Positions 27,742 through 37,500 of a DNA stretch of 40,159 bases are shown here, one piece after another. The DNA lies in contig JAIPDD010000007.1 in NCBI GenBank assembly GCA_021737875.1, positions 1 to 40,159 on the forward strand, in the 5' to 3' direction. Within the stretch, counting starts at the first letter, position 1; every line of letters begins with the position of its first letter. The notes beneath the pieces were generated by a model. That model made no database searches. It was not told the DNA's origin and worked only from the letters and a program-made list of their open reading frames with translations. Position numbers and translations under genes: made by a program. This stretch comes from Sulfuritalea sp. (GTDB lineage: Bacteria; Pseudomonadota; Gammaproteobacteria; Burkholderiales; Burkholderiaceae_C).

Positions 27742-30128
27742 GGCGCTGGGTTTAACGTCAGCGTGCTCGCGGTATGGGCTTGGACATCAGCCGCACTTAG
27801 ATGCTGTGCAACGTACTGGCCTTGGGCAAAACGCGTTGCTTGGTCAGCGTAGTGCTTGTCAAACAAGACGCCACTTTGTCCGACGGGATTTATTCCAAGC
27901 GCTTTGCTGGCGTCTGCAAAATCAACCACCCGGCGGGTGGATGGCCCGTGCGCCACCAACCACGGCGCAGGGCCAATGGAGCTGGAGAAATTATTCGGCA
28001 CTTCCCGAGCGCCAGGAACGCCAAAGGGGCCCACGTTGAACAATTTATCCAATGGCTTTTGCTGGCCTAAAGGATGGTTGTGGGTCAGCGTATGGGCTTT
28101 GCCCCACAGCCACTGCGCGCTGTCTTTGCCATAGGTTTTTTCCAAATGGGCCAGCGCAGCTGTCCAAGCGGCTAAAACCGTGTCATTGCGGCTCTCAATG
28201 GCCGGTGTGGTTTTGTTGTCCCACCAAGGCGACTGCGCGTCGGCAAATAGCCGGGGTAGGGCGCTGTCCAGGGTACGGGTTCTTAAAAGCGCTTTGAACG
28301 GGTCTTCACCCAATTCATCGGCCATCGCGCCTTTGGCCACTTCATAAAGCAACTGGCTCCAAACCGTGGGGGCCACGCTGTCTTGTGAAAAGTCCCCCTT
28401 CCAGTTGCGCAGACCGTCAACCAAGCCGCGCCCTGCGGCGTCCTTCACAACGGTATCCAAAACAGGCAGCAGGCTGTCGAGAACACGCTTGGCGTAAGGC
28501 GTTTGAATGTCTAGCTGCAAGGCTTGGTTTGCAGCGGTATCCCATTTTTTACCAGGAGTTTGCAGTAACTGGTTCAGGCGTTGGCCGCGATCTGCCAAAT
28601 TAAAGTAGCCTGGAACCGGCAACGTGGAGGCGGGTTGAAAATTGGCAGAAACAATAAAGCCACGGCTTGGGTTTTCTTCTTGGGGGTTGTCGCTAAACGC
28701 GGTAAATCCGAGTTTCTCCGCTTCGCCTTTGGCGCTGTCCAAAATAAACGTGGGTTGAACCCCGGCTGGGCGAATCGGCAGTTTGGCCGCAGCCCACCAC
28801 CCGATATCGCCTTGGGCATTGGCCCACACTACATTCAAACCGGGTGCATGGATTTTGCTCGCCGCGCTGCGGGCTTTGTCGCGGGTATTGGCGCGGTTGA
28901 GTTCGTAAAACGCATCTAAGATTGGATTTTCAGTTTCTAAAAATGCCCACCACATCGCAATCGGCGTGGTCCCTAAACTGTCTTTAAACGCGTCGTTAAT
29001 CAAGGGGCCATGGGGCGAGCGGCGCAGGTTCAAAGTGACTGGTGCTTGGCCTTTCACGTTGATGGTCTCGGTGCGCTCTTTTAAGTCCACCCATTGGCCC
29101 TTAAACCACACTTGCTTGGGGTTGGCGGGGTTGGCCTTTTCAGCAATCAAATCGATATCGTCGTTTTGAAACATCGTCAGGCTCCAGCCAAACTCGGCGT
29201 TGTGCCCTAACAAGGCCACGGGATTCAAGGCTTGGTAGTGGCCGTACAAAGAAAAGCCGGGGCTGCTTAAGTGGGCTTCGTACCAAACGGCAGGTGTGGA
29301 ATAAGCAATGTGCGGGTCACCCGCGAGCATGGGTTTTCCGCTGGCGGTTTGGCTTCCTGCAATCACCCAGGCGTTGCTGCCTTCCATTGTTGGGACGCCG
29401 GCTTTGTCTAAAGCCGCTTGGCTTAAAGCAGAGAGTTCGCCCAGGGCTTTCCAATCCTTGGGGCTCAGTGCGGTTTTTTCCCCAGCCAGTGCAGCTGCAC
29501 CTTGGGGCTTCCAGTCCAGGTCAAAGGCCTTGAGATAGTTGGGGCCCAGTTGGTCGCGAATCATGGTCATCACCGGTTCGGTTTTAAAGGCAGCGGCAAA
29601 GCTGTAAGCCAAGTAACCAGAGACTGCGAGTGTGTCCTCTGGGGTGAATGCCCTTTTTGGGATTCCCAAAATATCAAACTCCATGGGCGCGCGGTGGCCG
29701 GCTTGGTATTGGTTCACGCCGTCTAAGTAGGCCAGCAATGCTTTGTTGGCTGGCGTTGTGGGGTCCATTGTTTTGGCAACGGTTTGCGCGTGTTCGCGAA
29801 TCCCAAGCGTGCGAAACAGGCGGTCGGTCTCTAACAGTTTCGGCCCCAAAATTTCTGCCAATTCTCCTTTGGCAAGGCGGCGCACCATCTCAAACTGAAA
29901 CAAGCGGTCTTGCGCATGAACGTAGCCTAAGGCGCGGTACACATCGGCCTCGTTGCCCCCTTGAATGTGCGGCACCCCGCGCTCGTCATACTGAACGCTC
30001 ACAGGCGCAGACAAGCCCTGCAGCACCAACATCCCGTCGCGCACGGGTTGTTTACTTTGCACATACCAAGCCCCAGCGGCTGCCAGCAGCGCGATAAGCA
30101 AGGCGAGTAATTTAAGAGCGAGTTTCAT
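27738..30128 (-). CDS. Penicillin acylase family protein (Ntn hydrolase)
   Basis: ORF 796 aa with N-terminal hydrophobic segment; GVPHIQGGNEADVYRALGYVHAQDRLFQFEMVRRLAKGELAEILG; predicted autocleavage at G/SNAWVIAG; PMLAGDPHIAYSTPAVWYEAHL. Confidence 0.94.
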   Translation of the reverse strand: MKLALKLLALLIALLAAAGAWYVQSKQPVRDGMLVLQGLSAPVSVQYDERGVPHIQGGNEADVYRALGYVHAQDRLFQFEMVRRLAKGELAEILGPKLLETDRLFRTLGIREHAQTVAKTMDPTTPANKALLAYLDGVNQYQAGHRAPMEFDILGIPKRAFTPEDTLAVSGYLAYSFAAAFKTEPVMTMIRDQLGPNYLKAFDLDWKPQGAAALAGEKTALSPKDWKALGELSALSQAALDKAGVPTMEGSNAWVIAGSQTASGKPMLAGDPHIAYSTPAVWYEAHLSSPGFSLYGHYQALNPVALLGHNAEFGWSLTMFQNDDIDLIAEKANPANPKQVWFKGQWVDLKERTETINVKGQAPVTLNLRRSPHGPLINDAFKDSLGTTPIAMWWAFLETENPILDAFYELNRANTRDKARSAASKIHAPGLNVVWANAQGDIGWWAAAKLPIRPAGVQPTFILDSAKGEAEKLGFTAFSDNPQEENPSRGFIVSANFQPASTLPVPGYFNLADRGQRLNQLLQTPGKKWDTAANQALQLDIQTPYAKRVLDSLLPVLDTVVKDAAGRGLVDGLRNWKGDFSQDSVAPTVWSQLLYEVAKGAMADELGEDPFKALLRTRTLDSALPRLFADAQSPWWDNKTTPAIESRNDTVLAAWTAALAHLEKTYGKDSAQWLWGKAHTLTHNHPLGQQKPLDKLFNVGPFGVPGAREVPNNFSSSIGPAPWLVAHGPSTRRVVDFADASKALGINPVGQSGVLFDKHYADQATRFAQGQYVAQHLSAADVQAHTASTLTLNPAP

Positions 30129-30229
30129 AGTCGGCTTTCCCGGGGTTGGGATGAAAGAGGAAGGGCGCTAGCCTACCAGTTGGTACGCGATGGTCTAGTG
30201 GGGATTTCCCTCTGCATAGGCTTTGCAGC

Positions 30230-31624
30230 CTAGGGTTTCCAATGAAACCCATCTACATCTTCAAGTGCCAAAGCCGCCATCATGCCGCTGCGAACAGCGC
30301 CCTCGATTGTGGCGGGGAAGGGCGCGTAAATGTAATCGCCGCAGGCTAAGAAGCCAGGCGCAACACGTTGCGGAGGGCGGACCAGGCGCGGAGTGCAGGA
30401 AAAAGTCGCTTGCTTTTCTACAACGGTTTGCAGTGCAGTGAGGGGTTGGCCGTTTAAGAATGCTTCGAGTTGGATGTGGGCTTGGTCTAAGACCTGGGCC
30501 TGCAGTTCCTCGCGGCTGCCAAGGCTTGCGCTCACCACAAAAGCCAACACACCTTCGGGGCCGCCGAGTTGGCCGCGGTCAAACACAAATTGGGCGGGGG
30601 CCTGGGGGCTGCTGGGCAGGGCCAACATGGGCTGGGGCAGTCGCAGGCCCGGAGCAAAGGCGTACACGGTGGCAATGGCTTGGTATGCAATGGCCTGCGC
30701 AGGTTTGAGCCACCGATTCAAATAGGTCGCAACGTTGGTGGGCGCCGTGAGCGCATAGTCGCCCATGGCCTGAATGGCGTGGGGGGCCGAAGTAGCCCAA
30801 ATGACAGCGTCAAAGGCTTGGTCACGGATGTGCCATTTTCCGGCGGACCAACGCGGCGCTTCGCAACGCGCACCGAGTTGCACGTTGGCACCGTTGTCAC
30901 GCAGCCAGTCAGCAGCCGCCTGAGGAAACAGAGCAGAGAGATCAACGGTCGGCAAGAGCAAGTCGCTGGGCCGCGGCATGTTCGGACGTGAACTTGGAGA
31001 AGCGGCTAGCGTTTCTTGCAAGACGCTTAAAAAAATAGAAGCGCTGGCTGAGTGAGGTGGGGTATTGAGCGCAGAAATACACAGCGGGTTGAAAAGACTT
31101 TCGACGACCTCGGTATTGATTCCGGCCAACAGATCCGCCACGGTCGCAAAGGTTTCGCATTGAAAGCCTTTGCGTTTCCATTGGCGAACAGCGCCAAGGA
31201 GTGAGAATTTATCGCTCCAGCTCCAGCCCTTGGCTAGCAAAACGCCAGCCAAAAAATTCCATGGCGCAGGCCAGTCGGGCAGGGCGATGCCGCTGCCGTC
31301 TGGAAACTGCAGTCGCAGCGGCTGGCGAAGAAGTAAATCGTCGGGGTCGATGCCCACGGTGCGCATGATCTCCAAGGTCTGTCGGTAAGCACCGATCAAG
31401 ATGTGTTGGCCGTTGTCCATCGGCACTGATTTGCCAACTGCAGCGTATAAATCGTTGTCTAGCAAGCCGCGGGCGCGGCCCCCGAGGCTACGCGAGGCTT
31501 CAAAAACGCTGACGCGGTGTCCGGCCTCGCAGGCGCTCACCGCGGCAGCCAAACCCGACCAACCGGCTCCAACAACAGCAACCGTTTTTGCGCTCAAAGC
31601 CGCCCCAAAGCTTGGACTTTCCAA
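30230..31624 (-). CDS. hpnE: Hydroxysqualene dehydroxylase HpnE (FAD-dependent amine oxidase fold)
   Basis: VAVVGAGWSGLAAAVSACEAGHRVSVFEASRSLGGRARG; adjacent to hpnD and hpnC; C-terminal FLACGDYIYAPFPATIEGAVRSGMMAA. Confidence 0.9.
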   Translation of the reverse strand: MESPSFGAALSAKTVAVVGAGWSGLAAAVSACEAGHRVSVFEASRSLGGRARGLLDNDLYAAVGKSVPMDNGQHILIGAYRQTLEIMRTVGIDPDDLLLRQPLRLQFPDGSGIALPDWPAPWNFLAGVLLAKGWSWSDKFSLLGAVRQWKRKGFQCETFATVADLLAGINTEVVESLFNPLCISALNTPPHSASASIFLSVLQETLAASPSSRPNMPRPSDLLLPTVDLSALFPQAAADWLRDNGANVQLGARCEAPRWSAGKWHIRDQAFDAVIWATSAPHAIQAMGDYALTAPTNVATYLNRWLKPAQAIAYQAIATVYAFAPGLRLPQPMLALPSSPQAPAQFVFDRGQLGGPEGVLAFVVSASLGSREELQAQVLDQAHIQLEAFLNGQPLTALQTVVEKQATFSCTPRLVRPPQRVAPGFLACGDYIYAPFPATIEGAVRSGMMAALALEDVDGFHWKP

Positions 31625-32433
31625 GCCAGCCAGAGCTTTCGCAGGGGTGTGAGGCGAACGCGTTGATGCAAGACCTGGAAATTTTCCGATTCAATCTCGC
31701 GCAACAGCGTTCGGTAAATACTCGCCATCATCAGGCCGGGCTTTTGGGCACGGCGGTCGGCGTCGGGTAACAAGGCCAGCGCTTCGTCATAGAGCTGGTG
31801 GGCCCGTTGGGCTTGGAAGGCCATGAGGGCACTAAAGCGGTCGGAATAGCTGCGTTTGAGTATCTCGTGGGCCTTGACATCGAATTGCTGCAGGTCACTC
31901 ATGGGTAAATAAATGCGCCCTCGCAGTGCGTCTTCGCCCACATCACGAATGATGTTGGTGAGTTGAAAGGCTTGGCCTAAAGCGTGGGCGTAGCGGGTGG
32001 TTTGTTCTTGGGTTTGTCCAAAAATCAGCGCTGCTACTTCCCCCACCACGCCAGCGACCAAATGGCAATAGCGCTGCAGGTTGGGGTAATCGAGGTAGCG
32101 GGTTTGTTCCAAATCCATCTGGCAGCCTTGGATGACGCTTTGGAGATGGTTTGCTGTGATTCCGTAAAGCGCTGCGTGGGGCATGAGCGCGCGCATCACC
32201 GGGTGGTTGGGTGTGCCAGTAAATGATTTGCCGACTTCACTGCTCCACCACGCTAGTTTGGTGGCAGCCACGCCAGTGTCCACCGCGTCGTCCACCACGT
32301 CATCCACCTCTCGGCAAAAAGCATAAAAGGCCGTAATTGCAGCGCGCCTGGGAGCGGGAAGAAATAAAAACGCGTAGTAAAAACTGCTGCCCGAGGCAGC
32401 GGCTTTTTCTTGAACGTAGGCTTCAGGCGTCAT
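31594..32433 (-). CDS. hpnD: Presqualene diphosphate synthase HpnD
   Basis: MTPEAYVQEKAAASGSSFYYAFLFLPAPRRAAITAFYAFCREVDDVVDD...LGQAFQLTNIIRDVGEDALRGRIYLP. Confidence 0.93.
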   Translation of the reverse strand: MTPEAYVQEKAAASGSSFYYAFLFLPAPRRAAITAFYAFCREVDDVVDDAVDTGVAATKLAWWSSEVGKSFTGTPNHPVMRALMPHAALYGITANHLQSVIQGCQMDLEQTRYLDYPNLQRYCHLVAGVVGEVAALIFGQTQEQTTRYAHALGQAFQLTNIIRDVGEDALRGRIYLPMSDLQQFDVKAHEILKRSYSDRFSALMAFQAQRAHQLYDEALALLPDADRRAQKPGLMMASIYRTLLREIESENFQVLHQRVRLTPLRKLWLAWKVQALGRL

Positions 32434-33308
32434 CGCTGTATTGTCGCTCGAACGGACATGCGCAGGACCCGCCAAAGTACGGTTGGCGTATCCCACCAGC
32501 GCAAACACGGGCACTGTTTGAAAACGTGGCTTTGCAGATTCTCTACTTTGTCTAAAACCCGCAGGGCGCCTTGGATCACAAAGCGCAGCTCCCACCCTGC
32601 CCGCCCGGGAATGCGGTGAACCAATGCCATGGACGCTTGCATCTGCTCGCGTGTGGCTTGGCAGCCCTGTAAAACCAGGGCATGGGCTGCGCTGGTGCCA
32701 GAGAAAGACTGCAAAGTGTTAGGTTGTAACTGCACCGCGTGCATCGCATCGTGGGGAAAGTAATTGCGCCCCCGAGGCAAATCGCGGCTGGAGTCTTGCA
32801 AAAAGTTAATCCTTTGTAGCGCGGTACAAATACCATCGCTTTGCGCCAAAGCAGCGGCTTCGCTGATTCCGTACAGGTGCAGCAACAAGCGCCCCACTGG
32901 ATTGGCCGAGCGGCGGCAGTAGTCAAGTAATTCAGCCGTATCGGCATAGCCTTGGGCGTCCCGCGTTTTTTCAACGTCTTGCACAAAAGCGTCTAAGAGG
33001 TCGTACAGCAGTTGCACGGGCAGCTTGAAATTCTGAAGCGTTTGCGCTAAGGGCGTAAAAATCCAAGCCCAGGGGCTTTTTGGGTTCACTTGGCCTTGGC
33101 TTGCCAAGCGCAGCGCTTCGCGGTACGCGCTCAAGTCGGCTAGGCGCTGTTGCGCAGGCGCGTCGCCCTCATCGGCCATGTCATCGGCAGTTCGGGCAAA
33201 GTGGTAAATGGCAGCAATGGGAGCGCGCAGGGCGGGGGGGCACAAAAACGAGGCCACCGGGAAATTTTCGGCGTGCGTGATGGCGGGCGGTGAAGAAAGC
33301 GCAGTCAT
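32430..33308 (-). CDS. hpnC: Squalene synthase-like HpnC
   Basis: MTALSSPPAITHAENFPVASFLCPPALRAPIAAIYHFARTADDMADEGDAPAQQRLADL...CTALQRINFLQDSSRDLPRGRNYFP. Confidence 0.92.
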   Translation of the reverse strand: MTALSSPPAITHAENFPVASFLCPPALRAPIAAIYHFARTADDMADEGDAPAQQRLADLSAYREALRLASQGQVNPKSPWAWIFTPLAQTLQNFKLPVQLLYDLLDAFVQDVEKTRDAQGYADTAELLDYCRRSANPVGRLLLHLYGISEAAALAQSDGICTALQRINFLQDSSRDLPRGRNYFPHDAMHAVQLQPNTLQSFSGTSAAHALVLQGCQATREQMQASMALVHRIPGRAGWELRFVIQGALRVLDKVENLQSHVFKQCPCLRWWDTPTVLWRVLRMSVRATIQR

Positions 33309-33404
33309 GTGGTGGGATTGTGCCTTGTGAAAATGGTGGGTAAATCCGTAGTTCCGAATGGGGAATGGGCTTTGGTTTGGCAAGGTTTCACGACTCAAGT
33401 AAAC

Positions 33405-33424
33405 TACTAACCATTCGGTCATTA
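33405..33424. promoter_or_regulatory. Candidate TetR-family operator (ACC-N4-GGT core) upstream of the RND efflux operon
   Basis: ACTAACCATTCGGTCATTA around 33405-33424; resembles typical TetR operators adjacent to RND pumps. Confidence 0.35.
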
Positions 33425-33462
33425 ATTGGTTTTGGCCATATCTTTTTCAAAATCCCATATTT

Positions 33463-34560
33463 ATGTCGTTCCAATCCCTGATGTCAGGCGCAACTTTGTG
33501 CGCTGTTGTATTGAGTTTGAGCGCCTGCTCTAAACCCGCAGTCACCGAGGAACCCGTGCGGGCTGTCAAGGTCATGACCGTGGGCACGGAGGCCATGCAA
33601 TCAGGCTCCGAATACGCTGGTGAGGTTCGTGCCCGTGTGGAGTCGCGCTTGGGCTTTCGGGTGGGAGGCAAGATCGTGCGCCGCCAAGCGGAGCTTGGGC
33701 AGCGTGTCAAAGTCGGTGATGTATTAGCCCAGTTGGATGCACAGGATTTGAAGCTCGCCAGCGAAGCAGCGCGGGCTCAGCTCTACGCGGCAAGCACCAA
33801 CCGGGATTTAGCGGCCGCCGATTTCAAACGCTTCAAAGACTTGCGTGACCAAAATTTCATCAGTGCAGCGGAGTTGGAGCGGCGTGAGGCCAGCCTCAAA
33901 GCGGCCCAGGCCCAGGTGGACCAAGCCCAAGCCCAGTTTTCTGGGCAAGGCAACCAAGCGGCGTATGCCGCCCTGGTGGCCGATACGGCAGGTGTGGTGA
34001 CCGCGGTAGAGGCTGAAGTGGGTCAGGTCGTTGGTGCTGGAACACCGGTGGTTCGCATTGCCCAAGACGGTCCGCGCGATGTGGTGTTTTCCGTTCCAGA
34101 AGACAAAATTTTAAAAATCAAAATTGGGTCAGAGGTGTCGATTCGAACATGGGCTAACCCCACCGTATTTAAAGGCAGCGTCCGCGAAGTGGCTGCCAGC
34201 GCCGACCCAGTGACCCGAACTTTTAGTGTCAAGGTCACCATGCAAGCGAAAGAGGCTTTGCCTTTGGGCGTCACCGTATCTGTGACCCCGCAGTCCTTAG
34301 ACCGCTCTGGCCCGGCGGTCATCAAGTTACCTACCAGTGCGTTTCACCACGACGGAAAAAATGCAGCGGTGTGGGTGCTTGACCCGGCACAGATGACGGT
34401 CAAGTTGCAGTCCGTTGTGATTGCCACCGCCGATGGCAATGACGTTGTTGTGTCGCAAGGTTTACAGCCCGGTTTGCAGGTCGTTGCAGCAGGGGTGCAT
34501 GTGCTTTCGCCTGGTCAAAAAGTGACGGTGTACCAAGAAAAACCAGCACCAGCGAAGTGA
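33463..34560 (+). CDS. Efflux RND transporter periplasmic adaptor (membrane fusion protein, lipoprotein)
   Basis: Lipobox LSACSKPAV; SRLGFRVGGKIVRRQAELGQRVKVGDVLAQLDAQDLKLA; coiled-coil hairpin; GVTVSVTPQSLD. Confidence 0.94.
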   Translation: MSFQSLMSGATLCAVVLSLSACSKPAVTEEPVRAVKVMTVGTEAMQSGSEYAGEVRARVESRLGFRVGGKIVRRQAELGQRVKVGDVLAQLDAQDLKLASEAARAQLYAASTNRDLAAADFKRFKDLRDQNFISAAELERREASLKAAQAQVDQAQAQFSGQGNQAAYAALVADTAGVVTAVEAEVGQVVGAGTPVVRIAQDGPRDVVFSVPEDKILKIKIGSEVSIRTWANPTVFKGSVREVAASADPVTRTFSVKVTMQAKEALPLGVTVSVTPQSLDRSGPAVIKLPTSAFHHDGKNAAVWVLDPAQMTVKLQSVVIATADGNDVVVSQGLQPGLQVVAAGVHVLSPGQKVTVYQEKPAPAK

Positions 34561-34567
34561 GCTGAAG

Positions 34568-37500
34568 ATGAACCCAAACCTTCCGAATTCACCCCAGCCT
34601 AAAGAAGCTTTCAATCTTTCCAAATGGGCGCTAGACCACGCTGCACTCACGCGTTACCTGATGGTGGTTTTGATGGTCTTGGGCCTGGCCGCGTATTTCC
34701 AGCTCGGTCAAGACGAAGACCCACCATTTACCTTCCGCTTGATGGTGGTCAAGGCGTATTGGCCCGGTGCGACCGCGCAGCAAATGGCCGAGCAGGTCAC
34801 GGACAAAATTGAGCGCACGCTACAAGAGGTTCCGCACGCAGACAAAATTCGCAGCTTTTCCAAGCCCGGCGAGACGACGGTTCTTTTTCAGTTGAAAGAC
34901 TCCACCAAGGCCGGCGAGGTCGCCAACATTTGGTACACCGTTCGCAAAAAAGTTGGCGATATGCGTGCCACCTTGCCGGGCGGGGTTTTAGGCCCGTTTT
35001 TTAATGACGAGTTTGGCGATGTGTATGGCGTGATTTACGCCCTAGAGGCCGATGGTTTTTCCAGTGCAGAAGTCAAAGACTTTGCTGACGAGATTCGGCA
35101 AAAACTACTGAGGGTAGCCGACGTCAACAAAGTCGAGCTATTTGGGGTGCAGGACGAAAAACTCTACATTAATATTTCGCAAAAACGCCTGTCCCAATTG
35201 GGGCTGGATATGAACCACATCCTGGCGCAATTGTCGCAACAAAATGCGGTAGAAAGTGCGGGCACATTGCAAACGCCTTTGGATGTGTTGCAAGTGCGGG
35301 TTGCGGGGCAGTTCGACGCCATAGAGCAACTTGCGGCGATGCCGATTCGTGGAAGTTCAGGCAACCAGTTGCGCTTGGGTGATATCGCTGACATTCAACG
35401 TGGCTTGATCCATCCGCCCCAAGTCAAAGTGCACTACCAAGGCAAACCAGTCGTAGCTTTGGGTATTTCGATGGCCAAGGGAGGCGATATTTTGGCCTTG
35501 GGGAAATCACTGAAAAACAAAGTGACAAGCATCAATGCGGAGTTGCCTGCAGGCTTGCGTTTGGTGGAAGTTCAAGACCAGCCAACGGCGGTGTCTAAAT
35601 CAGTGAACGAATTTGTCAGTGTGTTGATCGAGGCGATCGTGATCGTGTTGGGGGTCAGCTTTGTCGCGCTCGGCCTGCATCGCCGCTCGGGTGTCCATGC
35701 CTGGTACCGGCGTTATTACGTCGATATGCGTCCCGGCTTGGTGGTCGGTATTACGATTCCCTTGGTTTTGGCGGTGACGTTTTTGGGGATGTATTACTGG
35801 GGCATTGGCCTGCACAAAATTTCGCTTGGCTCGTTGATCATTGCCCTGGGCTTGTTGGTGGATGACGCGATCATCGCCGTTGAGATGATGGTACGAAAAA
35901 TGGAAGAGGGCTACGACAAAGTTCGTGCTGCAACCTTTGCCTATGAAATTACTGCGATGCCCATGTTGACAGGCACTTTGATTACGGCCGTGGGATTCTT
36001 GCCGATCGGTATTGCCCAGTCGACTGTTGGGGAATACACCTTTGCAATTTTTGGGGTGACCGTATTGGCCTTGGTGCTCAGCTGGTTGGTGTCGGTGTAT
36101 TTCGTTCCTTACTTGGGAACGGTGCTGCTCAAAGTCAAGCCCCACCATGCGGGCCAGGCCAGCGAGGAGTTGTTTGATACGCCTTTTTACAACAGCTTTC
36201 GCACGGCTGTGAACTGGTGTGTATTACACCGCTGGATCACCATCGGCATCATGGTTGCGACCTTTGGTTTGGGTATCGTGGGGATGGGCAAAGTGCAGCA
36301 GCAGTTTTTCCCAGACTCAAGCCGCCCCGAGGTTTTGCTCGATGTTTGGTATCCCGAGGGAACCGCATTTGCGGCCAATGAAGCCACAACTCAGCGCATT
36401 GAGGCGCGTTTAATGAAGGAGGCCGGCGTTGAAAGTGTCTCCACGTGGATTGGCTCGGGCGTTCCTCGTTTTTATTTGCCACTGGACGCCATCTTTCCTC
36501 AGTCCAATGTGTCGCAATTCATTATCTTGCCGCAAGACTTGAAGCGAAGGGAGTCTTTGCGTATTGGGCTCCCCGCTTTGATGGCCCAAGAATTTCCTGA
36601 GGTGCGCGCCCGCGTGAAAATACTGCCCAATGGGCCGCCGATTGCGTATCCCGTGCAGTTTCGCGTGCTTGGAGACAATCCCGATGTACTGCGCTTGCGC
36701 GCCAATGAGGTGAAAGAAATTTTGCGTGCCAACGCGCACATGCGCGGAGTCAATGACAACTGGAACGAACCCGTCAAAGTCTTGCGTTTAGAGGTGGACC
36801 AGAGCAAGGCGCGGGCTTTAGGTGTGACCAGTCAGTCGATTGCGCAAGCGTCTAAAACCATGCTGTCTGGCACTACGGTGGGACAGTTTCGTGAAGGCGA
36901 CAAGCTCATTGACATCGTCTTACGCCAACCCGAAGATGAGCGCAATGCGATTACCGATATTGGCAATGCCTATTTGCCTACTGCGAGTGGAAAATCCATT
37001 CCTTTAACGCAAATTGCCAAACCCACGTTTGCGTGGGAGCCCGGCGTTTTATGGCGGGATGGACGGGATTACGCAATCACCGTTCAAGGTGACATCATCG
37101 AAGGCCTGCAAGGGGCAACGGTCACTGCCGAGCTTGTGCCCAGTCTGCGCGCTTTGGAAAAGACTTGGAAAGCACAAGGCGACAGTGCCTACCGCATTGA
37201 GGTTGCCGGCGCAGTGGAAGAAAGCAGCAAGGGCTCAAGTTCGATCGCTGCTGGAATTCCCATCATGCTGTTTATTACGTTTACGCTTTTGATGCTGCAA
37301 CTGCACAGCTTTAGCCGTGCCATGCTGGTCTTTTTGACGGGACCACTGGGAATTGCCGGCGTAGCCGCTGCGTTGCTGGTCTCTGGCCGGCCGTTTGGAT
37401 TTGTCGCACTCTTGGGCGTTATTGCTTTAATGGGAATGATTCAGCGCAACTCTGTCATTTTGATTGACCAAATTGAGCAAGACCGCGCCAACGGGGTGCC

